Shown here: one piece after another, positions 1-6,354 of the stretch
Layout of the letters: every line of letters starts with the position of its first letter
Numbering within the stretch: the first letter of the stretch is position 1
Origin: Spirosoma sp.
GTDB taxonomy: Bacteria > Bacteroidota > Bacteroidia > Cytophagales > Spirosomataceae
DNA: 15,684 nucleotides
Assembly (NCBI GenBank): GCA_025351545.1
Contig: JANXVQ010000210.1
Location: 1 to 15,684 of the forward strand
Direction: 5' to 3'
Program-made: the position numbers and the translations under genes
The notes under the pieces: generated by a model
Seen by the model: the letters and a program-made list of their open reading frames with translations, nothing else
What the model was told of the DNA's origin: nothing
Database searches by the model: none

Positions 1-4
1 TTAA

Positions 5-2962
5 TCAACCAAATGCATTGATGTGCTTCTGGAAGATCGCTTCGTATTTACTGGCTGCTGCCGTTTGTTTGGCTGCTTTACACGCTTCAACAATCGTTTG
101 CAGAATGTACAGGTCCGAATCAGGGCTGCCGAAGCGATTTCCGTTGCCAGTTTTATTATAAGTCAACGCCTGGTCGGCACGCTTAGCCATGATGTCGGCA
201 ATTTTGAGGGCTTTTTTGTTATCGCCCACTTCAAACAGGAATCGCACGTAATTCGATGAAATCTGGTCATACGGAATACTCTTATCCGGTATTACCTTCA
301 ATGAATAATCGAGTACCTGACGGGCTTTGGCTTTGTTACCTTCGCGAATAAGCTGATCGGCAAGACGGAAAAAAGCAATCCGGGCCGAAATAACGGGTGG
401 TCCTTTGTATGTTTCATCGTAATACACATCCGGGTTATCAAATTCACGCCAGAACGTCTTCTTGGTCATGTTGTTAAACATAACGTCTGAGTTCACGTAA
501 CCATCCGTAGCACCCGGAACAGCTACCGGCATCAAGCGATACGCATAGCCTTCCAGCTGCATATAGTTTTTCAGGCTCAGGTAATTATCACTTGCCAGCG
601 TGCTCGAAAAATAGATAGGCCGCTGCCAGTTATTGGTCGCAATCATGTCGAGCATGATCAGATCAGGCTTGTAGAGATCCTTTTTGCCGATAGTCCATTG
701 CAGGGTGTCTTTCATCAACGGACGAAGCGCTGCCGGTACAAAATTCGCTTTATCTATAGCGGCTTTGTCAATAGGCAGGAACAGGACCGACGACGGTAAA
801 ATGCTCGTCATGTCGCCATTGGTAAGCGGCACCTGAACCGCCGGACTGCTGGTTTTAATCAGGTTGATGTATTGCTTGAGGTCAATACCGTTTTTCACGC
901 CCGGCACTTCGTAGAACGGTACGATGTCGTTTTTGCCTTTGTTGAAATTGTCGAACTCCAGCGAAATGGGCAACGCTTCCGACTTATACGTCTTGCGCTT
1001 CATCTGCTGAATATACCATTCTGTACCCAAAAGGCTTAAGTTACACACCCGCACATCGGTACGGAAAACTTCAACCTCCTGCACATACCAGAGCGGGAAG
1101 GTATCGTTGTCGCCACCTGTAAACAGTATTGCATTTGGTGCGCAGGAGTTGAGCAGATTTTTGGCAAAATCAACCGATTGGTAACGCTTGTCGCGGTTGT
1201 GATTGTCCCAGCTTTTGGCGCCCATCATGAGCGGCAGTAACAAACAAACGCCGGCCACCAAACCATTGCGGGTAACGTCTGATTTCAAGACATTTCGGAG
1301 ACCGTCGGCAATGGACATTACGCCTAATCCGAGCCAAATGGCGAAGAAATAGAACGAGCCAACATAGATATAATCACGTTCGCGGGGTTCGGATGGGGGC
1401 GAGTTCAGGAAGATTTGTAAGGCAATTCCGGTAAATAAAAACAGAAAGCCAACGATCAGGAAATCGCGCCGACGGCGGAAATACTGGAACGTGATACCAA
1501 ACAGGCCGAGTAAAAACGGCAGCATATAGAAGTTGTCACGCGCTTTATTATGTATTAACATGTCTGGCGCACCCTGGTCTGACGACCAGGGCAGGAGGTA
1601 GCCCGCGCCTTCTTCGTCGCTTTCCCGCCCGGCAAAGTTCCACATCAGGTAACGCCACCACATATGGCCCAACTGATAACTAAACAAATACTTCAGGTTG
1701 TCGCCCATTGTTGGCTTCTGCCCTTCGGCTAAGCCCAGCATCTGGCGATATAAAGCGGGGTGGTTTTGTTGGCTGCTGTATACGCGTGGGAAAAGCATTT
1801 CATCGCCGGGTGCGTAGATGTACTCGGGTTGGTGATCGAAGACGACATATCTATTGCCTTCTTTTTTCCACATGGCGGCCCCTGGCTTCTGGTCAATTGG
1901 TCGTGCCGTGAAAACAGGGCCATACAGTAATGAACGGCTACCGTATTGCTCCCGACGAAGATAGGACAGGAAGTTCAGTTCGTCGCTGGGATCGTTTTCG
2001 TTGATAGGCGGATTGAAGTCAGCCCGCACCAATACCTGCATGTACGACGCGTAGCCGATCAGCACAAACGCCAATGCCAACAATGATGTGTTTAAAATAA
2101 CGTGCTTTTTCCGGGCGGACCAGATAATACCGTACACGATAGCACCGAGGAAAACGACGGTGAAGAAAATGGCACCCGACGTAAAGGGTAAACCAAGTAT
2201 GTTCACAAAAACCCGTTCTACGGCGAAGGCCATACCCGGTAAACCCGGAATAATACCTGCGTTGATGATACCCAAAATAGCTAAACCAATGCCAAAAGCG
2301 GTTGCGCCACCCCAAAACGTTGGTTTTGGGTATTTCTTGAAGTAATAAATCAGCGCCAGCGCGGGCAGTGTCACGAGGTTCAATAAGTGGACACCAATGG
2401 ACAGACCTGTCAGGTAGGCAATGAAAATGAGCCAGCGGTTAGCGGCCGATTCATCCTCGATGCGCTCCCATTTGAAAGCGGCCCACACAACAATAGCCGT
2501 AAAAAATGATGACATACCGTAAACTTCGGCTTCAACAGCAGAGAACCAAAACGTGTCTGAGAAGGTATACGATAGCGCGCCAACGGCTCCTGTTCCTATA
2601 ACCAGCAGCGTATCGGCGGTGGTGTATTCACTCTCCGGTTTCCCTAACAGCTTCTGAGCCAGCATGGTGATGGTCCAGAATAGGAAAGCGATGGTGAATG
2701 CGCTGGCTAATACCGACGACATATTAACCCAGTAGGCGACATTCAGTAGGTTGCCGAAGGAAAACATGGAAAAGATTCGGCCCAGCAACAGGAAAAATGG
2801 GGCACCGGGCGGGTGCGGAACCTGGAGTTTAAACGAACACGCAATGAACTCGCCACAGTCCCAGAAACTAGCTGTACGCTCGACCGTCATCGCAAAGGTA
2901 ATGAGTGCGACAGCAAAGACGAGCCAGCCCAACAGGAGGTTCAGGCGTTTAAATGATTGCAT
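5..2962 (-). CDS. DUF2723 family membrane protein, GT-C-type protein O-mannosyltransferase-like (TMEM260/GT117 relative)
   Basis: A 985-residue polytopic membrane protein. The N-terminal half matches the DUF2723 family: a first membrane helix at about residues 8-28, then FWDCGEFIA (33-41) with acidic D35 and E38, followed by VPHPPGAPFF (48-57). Acidic residues at this place are typical of GT-C enzymes that use lipid-linked sugars. Further hydrophobic segments lie at about 75-105, 118-165, 177-205, 218-240, 260-310, 478-520 and 533-585. Two other blocks I recognise from this family are EPRERDY (525-531) and TGGDNDTFPLWY (615-626). The C-terminal 120 residues are helical and TPR-like and probably extracytoplasmic. 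The related human TMEM260 is a protein O-mannosyltransferase. Bacteroidota glycosylate many secreted proteins, so a similar role is reasonable but inferred. The ATG at 2962 puts a hydrophobic helix right at the N-terminus, and the stop lies at 5-7, so the gene is complete. It sits downstream of folD, apparently with its own promoter. Confidence 0.9.
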   Translation of the reverse strand: MQSFKRLNLLLGWLVFAVALITFAMTVERTASFWDCGEFIACSFKLQVPHPPGAPFFLLLGRIFSMFSFGNLLNVAYWVNMSSVLASAFTIAFLFWTITMLAQKLLGKPESEYTTADTLLVIGTGAVGALSYTFSDTFWFSAVEAEVYGMSSFFTAIVVWAAFKWERIEDESAANRWLIFIAYLTGLSIGVHLLNLVTLPALALIYYFKKYPKPTFWGGATAFGIGLAILGIINAGIIPGLPGMAFAVERVFVNILGLPFTSGAIFFTVVFLGAIVYGIIWSARKKHVILNTSLLALAFVLIGYASYMQVLVRADFNPPINENDPSDELNFLSYLRREQYGSRSLLYGPVFTARPIDQKPGAAMWKKEGNRYVVFDHQPEYIYAPGDEMLFPRVYSSQQNHPALYRQMLGLAEGQKPTMGDNLKYLFSYQLGHMWWRYLMWNFAGRESDEEGAGYLLPWSSDQGAPDMLIHNKARDNFYMLPFLLGLFGITFQYFRRRRDFLIVGFLFLFTGIALQIFLNSPPSEPRERDYIYVGSFYFFAIWLGLGVMSIADGLRNVLKSDVTRNGLVAGVCLLLPLMMGAKSWDNHNRDKRYQSVDFAKNLLNSCAPNAILFTGGDNDTFPLWYVQEVEVFRTDVRVCNLSLLGTEWYIQQMKRKTYKSEALPISLEFDNFNKGKNDIVPFYEVPGVKNGIDLKQYINLIKTSSPAVQVPLTNGDMTSILPSSVLFLPIDKAAIDKANFVPAALRPLMKDTLQWTIGKKDLYKPDLIMLDMIATNNWQRPIYFSSTLASDNYLSLKNYMQLEGYAYRLMPVAVPGATDGYVNSDVMFNNMTKKTFWREFDNPDVYYDETYKGPPVISARIAFFRLADQLIREGNKAKARQVLDYSLKVIPDKSIPYDQISSNYVRFLFEVGDNKKALKIADIMAKRADQALTYNKTGNGNRFGSPDSDLYILQTIVEACKAAKQTAAASKYEAIFQKHINAFG

Positions 2963-3018
2963 ACAAGTGAAGATTAACGAACTGTTTTTGTGTAAGTAGT
3001 AGCCAATCCGGGCCGGGC

Positions 3019-3026
3019 CAAAATTA
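3019..3026 (-). promoter_or_regulatory. Candidate Bacteroidota -7 promoter element for the DUF2723 gene
   Basis: On the minus strand this reads TAATTTTG, an exact match to the Bacteroidota -7 consensus TAnnTTTG. Transcription would start near 3012, leaving about 50 nt of leader before the ATG at 2962. I see no matching TTG element about 19-22 nt upstream, because that place is taken by the folD terminator hairpin. The call therefore rests on the -7 box and its position alone. Confidence 0.35.
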
Positions 3027-3029
3027 CGT

Positions 3030-3060
3030 AAAAAGAAGCCCGTCCGTGGCAGGGCGGGTT
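3030..3060 (-). terminator. Probable rho-independent terminator of folD
   Basis: Arms at 3052-3060 and 3037-3045 form a GC-rich stem around a 6-nt loop (3046-3051). Read on the minus strand, the stem has seven Watson-Crick pairs with two mismatches and is followed directly by the T-rich tract TCTTTTT (about 3030-3036). It begins 39 nt after the folD stop codon, as expected for a folD terminator. Confidence 0.5.
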
Positions 3061-3098
3061 GTTAAAGTTTGTTAAGGGTAGCTATAGAATGTCTTGAA

Positions 3099-3977
3099 TT
3101 AATAAATCTCTCCGCGTGCGGCTTTCAGTGTGTTCTGCATTAATGAGCAAATGGTCATCAGGCCCACGCCACCCGGAACAGGCGTAATGAAACTCGTTTT
3201 CGGCGCTACTTCGTCGAATTTTACATCGCCCTTTAGCGAGAAACCACTTTTTTTGCTGGCATCTGGCACGCGTTCCAGACCAACGTCGATGACAACGGCG
3301 CCCTGTTTTACCATGTCGGCCGTTACAAATTCCGGCTTGCCGAGAGCCGCCACCAGAATATCGGCCGAGCGACAGATTTCGGCAAGATTTTGGGTACGGC
3401 TATGGGTGATCGTAACGGTGCAGTTGCCGGGGTATGTATTCCGTTGCATCAGAATAGACATGGGCAAGCCCACAATCTGGCTCCGACCAACAACCACGCA
3501 ATGTTTGCCCGCCGTTTTGATGTCGTAGCGTTTAATCATTTCCAGTACGCCCTGCGGAGTCGCCGAAATGTAAGCAGGCAATCCTTTGGCCATGCGGCCG
3601 ATATTGATCGGGTGAAAACCGTCTACGTCTTTGGCCGGATTAATCGTTTCCATGACCTTGTCGGCGGAGATATGGTCGGGGAGAGGGAGCTGCACAATCA
3701 GACCGTCCATATCGGGGTTTTCATTCACCTCACGGACTTTGTCTAACAGTTCTTCTTCTGAAACCGACAGATCGAACCGAAACAGCGTCGAGTGCATACC
3801 CACCTCTTCGCAGTTTTTCATTTTGGAGGCCACGTAGGTTTCCGAGGCTCCTTTATTGCCAACCAGAATGGCCACGAGGTGCGGGATTTTACCGCCCTGA
3901 TTTCGTATTTGTGCGACCTCAGCCGCTATTTCCAGTTTAATTTGTGCCGAAAGAAACTTACCGTCAAGAAGTTGCAT
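3099..3977 (-). CDS. folD: Bifunctional methylenetetrahydrofolate dehydrogenase / methenyltetrahydrofolate cyclohydrolase
   Basis: FolD interconverts 5,10-methylene-THF and 10-formyl-THF in the cytoplasm, using NADP(H), to supply one-carbon units for purines and other pathways. The 292-residue length is normal for the family. Visible signatures are [11 protein letters not shown] (46-56) with Tyr48 and catalytic Lys52, [10 protein letters not shown] (91-100), KDVDGFHP (116-123), the dinucleotide-binding [11 protein letters not shown] (162-172) and C-terminal [10 protein letters not shown] (266-275). The site often written PCTPxG reads SATPQG here, which leaves the fold signature intact. I chose the ATG at 3977, giving [10 protein letters not shown], because FolD proteins start there. 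The frame is open up to 4061, but the extra 28 residues are unlike FolD and are encoded by a strong inverted repeat. A terminator follows the gene. Upstream is a 104-bp gap to the DUF4385 gene on the same strand. Confidence 0.96.
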   Translation of the reverse strand: MQLLDGKFLSAQIKLEIAAEVAQIRNQGGKIPHLVAILVGNKGASETYVASKMKNCEEVGMHSTLFRFDLSVSEEELLDKVREVNENPDMDGLIVQLPLPDHISADKVMETINPAKDVDGFHPINIGRMAKGLPAYISATPQGVLEMIKRYDIKTAGKHCVVVGRSQIVGLPMSILMQRNTYPGNCTVTITHSRTQNLAEICRSADILVAALGKPEFVTADMVKQGAVVIDVGLERVPDASKKSGFSLKGDVKFDEVAPKTSFITPVPGGVGLMTICSLMQNTLKAARGEIY

Positions 3978-4006
3978 AGGATTGTCTTTGCGTTGGTGGC
4001 GAAAGT

Positions 4007-4050
4007 TTTGGGTCTTTTTCTGAAATATTACAAAAACGAAAAGACCCAAA
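4007..4050. repeat. 12-bp perfect inverted repeat between the DUF4385 gene and folD
   Basis: TTTGGGTCTTTT at 4007-4018 is matched exactly by AAAAGACCCAAA at 4039-4050, with a 20-nt AT-rich spacer. It lies 29 nt upstream of the folD ATG and 31 nt after the DUF4385 stop on the transcribed minus strand. It could be a terminator for the upstream gene, a folded folD leader, or a binding site with widely spaced half-sites. No clean T-tract follows it on the minus strand, which weakens the terminator reading. Confidence 0.6.
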
Positions 4051-4081
4051 TAACGGCGCAAAGGTCGTAAAGATTAGGAAA

Positions 4082-4570
4082 CTACCCGTACTTCTGCTGC
4101 CATTCCTTTTTCAGTTTCTTGTAGTACTCATCTTCTCTTGCTTCCAGATATTTGCCGTAGAAGATTCGGGCCGACTCGGCTTTAATCAAATCTTCATCAC
4201 GGGGAAGCTGGTTGCGGCCATGCGCACCGGAGCGGCCTTTCTGATCATCGGGTACGGGTCCATCATATTTCTGCCCGGTGCGGTGGTTGGCGTACCGCCT
4301 GGAGCGGGTGTAGCCCATTTGTAAAAACTTCCTGGCCATGTCCATGCCAATAAAATCGTCTTTCTCTTTGTATTCCAGAAATAACTGGTAAATTTTTTCG
4401 GACGACTCGATGGCAATTTCCGGTGTCCTGAACCGCCAGAAGGGGAGAATTTCCGATTTGTAAGGCATTGCTGTCAGAACGCCCATTTCGCCCACACTTA
4501 CCTTATATTTCTCCGGATGTTCCCGGAAATCAATTCCGTAATAATCAGAATTGGGCTTCGTCGTAGCCAT
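4082..4570 (-). CDS. DUF4385 domain-containing protein, function unknown
   Basis: A 162-residue soluble protein without a signal peptide or membrane segment. I recognise it as DUF4385 from YGIDFREHPEKYKVSVGEMG near the N-terminus, PYKSEILPFWRF, and the helical MDMARKFLQMGYTRSRRYANH in the middle. The C-terminus is highly charged (YYKKLKKEWQQKYG). No enzymatic motif can be identified, and the family has no established function that I know of. The frame is open to an ATG at 4609, but I prefer the ATG at 4570 (MATTKPNSDYYGIDF). The extra 13 residues would be encoded by a perfect palindrome that looks like an operator, and they add nothing like the family. The gene lies 72 bp downstream of the flavoprotein gene and 104 bp upstream of folD, all on the same strand, so co-transcription is possible. 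Confidence 0.85.
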   Translation of the reverse strand: MATTKPNSDYYGIDFREHPEKYKVSVGEMGVLTAMPYKSEILPFWRFRTPEIAIESSEKIYQLFLEYKEKDDFIGMDMARKFLQMGYTRSRRYANHRTGQKYDGPVPDDQKGRSGAHGRNQLPRDEDLIKAESARIFYGKYLEAREDEYYKKLKKEWQQKYG

Positions 4571-4593
4571 ATTGTTCACGTATGATTTTAGCA

Positions 4594-4610
4594 AATGAAC
4601 AATGTTCATT
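4594..4610. promoter_or_regulatory. Perfect 17-bp palindrome, probable operator upstream of the DUF4385 gene
   Basis: AATGAACA (4594-4601), one central base, then TGTTCATT (4603-4610) form a perfect 8-bp dyad. A weaker outer pair, GCAAAT at 4591-4596 and ATTTGC at 4615-4620, flanks it. The dyad is 24 bp upstream of the chosen start and overlaps TTCATTTG on the minus strand, one mismatch from the -7 consensus. Length and symmetry suit a dimeric repressor such as a TetR-type protein. The regulator is not identified. Confidence 0.5.
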
Positions 4611-4642
4611 ATCCATTTGCTTGTCAGATCGCTTACGCGCTT

Positions 4643-5281
4643 TCAGGGTGCCAGCCAAACCATTTTTGAGTCGGGTTCATACTGAAAGCGGGCCCGTACC
4701 TGTCCATCCCGACTCAGATGTAAGTATTCCATCGCCAGCACCCGACATTCGATTACGGCAAAATTGTTTCGTCCGGCTTCGCTCTCCTCTGCCGATGGCA
4801 GGCCAGCACCTAAATGAGTAGGGAAACCGGGGTAAGGGCCGGGTTGCTCACTACCGGGCTTATATTCTGACAGGTAGCTTTTTCGACTGCCGAAACCCAG
4901 AGTCTGCCAATGTTCATCAGCCACATAATCCTTGGTATGCATATGGGTTTCGACTAACAGGCGAAGTTGAATTTGCTCTTTATCGTCCCAAAACAGCAAC
5001 GTAGAATCAGGGAATGCTTCGAGTTGCATCACCTTTTCGGCCCGCACGTCGGTGTGGAACCAGACATACTTTTGAGGGGCATCAACCTTTCGCAACACGA
5101 CTGTTCTGGCATCGGCACCCGTGGTTGTTCGGGAGGCCATGATCATGGTCTTAAACCCCACATTGGTAGACCGATTTTTGTCGAGGTCAAGAGCAGATGC
5201 AAGTTTCTCCCAACTATCCTGCTCAATATTGGTCAAAGCGGGTGATGGGTTGGAATGAACTGACGTTTTGGGTAGAGTCAT
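4643..5281 (-). CDS. Pyridoxamine 5'-phosphate oxidase family FMN-binding protein (Alr4036-like split barrel)
   Basis: A 212-residue cytoplasmic protein of the FMN-binding split-barrel fold. Matching features are ARTVVLRKVD (58-67), which corresponds to the FMN phosphate-binding strand of PNPOx-like proteins, VWFHTDVRAEKVMQL (73-87), and TLLFWDDKEQIQLRLL (94-109). A C-terminal half follows with EYLHLSRDGQVRARF (185-199) and a terminal W209LAP. The PNPOx C-terminal dimerisation motif typical of true PdxH is not evident, so I call it a family member rather than pyridoxine biosynthesis enzyme. It may be a flavin-dependent oxidoreductase of unknown substrate. The ATG at 5281 is the only upstream Met before residue 46. 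It is first in the minus-strand run flavoprotein-DUF4385-folD and is divergent from the SRAP gene. Confidence 0.82.
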   Translation of the reverse strand: MTLPKTSVHSNPSPALTNIEQDSWEKLASALDLDKNRSTNVGFKTMIMASRTTTGADARTVVLRKVDAPQKYVWFHTDVRAEKVMQLEAFPDSTLLFWDDKEQIQLRLLVETHMHTKDYVADEHWQTLGFGSRKSYLSEYKPGSEQPGPYPGFPTHLGAGLPSAEESEAGRNNFAVIECRVLAMEYLHLSRDGQVRARFQYEPDSKMVWLAP

Positions 5282-5317
5282 TAGCGTAAGGACAACAATG
5301 AAATAGCCTGATCAAAG

Positions 5318-5344
5318 CTGCTTAACGAGAAGCAGACTTTTTTG
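5318..5344 (+). other. Terminator-like hairpin in the divergent flavoprotein/SRAP gap
   Basis: CTGCTT (5318-5323) and AAGCAG (5330-5335) form a 6-bp stem around AACGAG, followed on the plus strand by ACTTTTTTG. This has the shape of an intrinsic terminator facing away from the flavoprotein gene. It also falls in the probable 5' leader of that gene on the minus strand. No plus-strand gene ends just before it, so its purpose is unclear and it may be chance. Confidence 0.3.
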
Positions 5345-5452
5345 TTTAAGAGTATGTTATCGGTAAAGTGTGAAGTCTGGATAACCAGCGAGGATAGTTA
5401 ATGGTTTATTCGGTATATCAGCTGACCGTCTACCAACGCGTCTATCCGTCTT

Positions 5453-6115
5453 ATGTGTTTTCATAAATCGCTCAATGCCAAAGCTTCAGAACTGGAAGCC
5501 CGCTATCAGGCTACACTGCCGCCTGCGGCTGATTTTCAGCCTATTTATCATGCGAATGCTTACAGTTTTCCTGCCTGGCCCATCATCACGCGGCAGGAAC
5601 CGGGTAAGCTGCAACTAATTCACTGGGGCCTTGTTCCGCGCTGGACCCGAAGTCAGGACGAAGCGGCTGACATTCGTACGAAAACCATTAACGCCCGTTC
5701 GGAAACAATTTATGAAAAACCATCATTCCGGTCGGCGGCACAAGCTGGGAAACGGTGTCTGATTCCGGTTACGGGTTATTTTGAATGGTACACGGCGGGT
5801 AGTAAAAAATTCCCGTTTTATATAAGTCCCAGCGATCAGAAAATCGGTTCGATTGCGGGCTTATGGGATGAATGGCCGGACCCAGAAACCGGCGAATTGA
5901 TTCCGACGTACACGCTATTGACGACAGATGCCAACCCGTTGCTGGCCGCAATTCATAATACCAAAAAGCGGATGCCCTGCCTGTTAACACCCGGCGATGA
6001 ACACGCCTGGCTACACGACGACCTAAATCAAGCCGATGCTCTGGCGTTGCTGGCGAAACAATACCCTGCCAATCAGATGCATAGCTACAGTATTGGCAAA
6101 CGCATCACGTCCTGA
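5453..6115 (+). CDS. SRAP family abasic-site processing protein (YedK/HMCES-like)
   Basis: A 220-residue SOS-response-associated peptidase (SRAP) domain protein, the usual length for bacterial members. YedK/HMCES proteins remove their first Met and use Cys2 to form a thiazolidine crosslink with abasic sites in single-stranded DNA, shielding them during replication. The key residues are all present: Cys2 (MCFHK), Asn80 in INARSET (79-85), Glu111 in GYFEW (108-112), and His168 in IHNTKKRMP (167-175). IHWGLVPRW (56-64) is another family hallmark. The ATG at 5453 is secure because Cys must be the second residue. The gene is alone on the plus strand, and I see no clear LexA-type box in the 171-bp upstream gap, so SOS control is not supported here. 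Confidence 0.95.
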   Translation: MCFHKSLNAKASELEARYQATLPPAADFQPIYHANAYSFPAWPIITRQEPGKLQLIHWGLVPRWTRSQDEAADIRTKTINARSETIYEKPSFRSAAQAGKRCLIPVTGYFEWYTAGSKKFPFYISPSDQKIGSIAGLWDEWPDPETGELIPTYTLLTTDANPLLAAIHNTKKRMPCLLTPGDEHAWLHDDLNQADALALLAKQYPANQMHSYSIGKRITS

Positions 6116-6203
6116 ACGGAGCCGAGCGACGTACCCGACGTGTTGACACGGGTCAATTATCCCGAATTAATCAATACTACTCAATTGTTCAGCTAAGTAA
6201 TGT

Positions 6204-6234
6204 GGTCCGCTCGTCCATGTTGCGGCCCGTTTAT
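6204..6234 (+). terminator. Weak hairpin, possible terminator after the SRAP gene
   Basis: GGTCCGC (6204-6210) and GCGGCCC (6222-6228) pair with one mismatch around an 11-nt loop, followed by GTTTAT. It lies about 90 nt after the SRAP stop in the 239-bp gap before the TonB receptor. The tail is poor in T, so support is limited. Smaller GGGT/ACCC pairings occur at 6133-6164. Confidence 0.25.
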
Positions 6235-6259
6235 GTAGAATTAGATTTTATCGGGAAAA

Positions 6260-6293
6260 TTGTTTCGAATTTTGGTCAACTAAGTTGTCTTTG
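6260..6293 (+). promoter_or_regulatory. Candidate promoter of the TonB-dependent receptor
   Basis: TGTCTTTG at 6286-6293 differs at one base from the Bacteroidota -7 box TAnnTTTG, and TTG at 6260-6262 lies 23 nt upstream. The spacing is slightly long. A start near 6300 would give a leader of about 55 nt. No other sequence in the gap fits better. Confidence 0.25.
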
Positions 6294-6354
6294 TAGAGGT
6301 ATCGCAAGGCAAACTAGGTATTGACTTACGCTTATTTATTGATACTACCTGATT

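Noticed and set aside
3978..4061. N-terminal extension of FolD by 28 residues from an ATG at 4061
   Set aside because: The added residues are unlike FolD and are encoded by the 4007-4050 inverted repeat. The ATG at 3977 gives the standard N-terminus and normal length.
4571..4609. ATG at 4609 as the start of the DUF4385 protein
   Set aside because: It lies inside a perfect palindrome and adds 13 residues outside the family region. The ATG at 4570 is a better fit.
4082..5281. The flavoprotein-DUF4385-folD run as a new dedicated system
   Set aside because: The genes share only strand and proximity. A palindrome and an inverted repeat separate them, and folD is a housekeeping gene.
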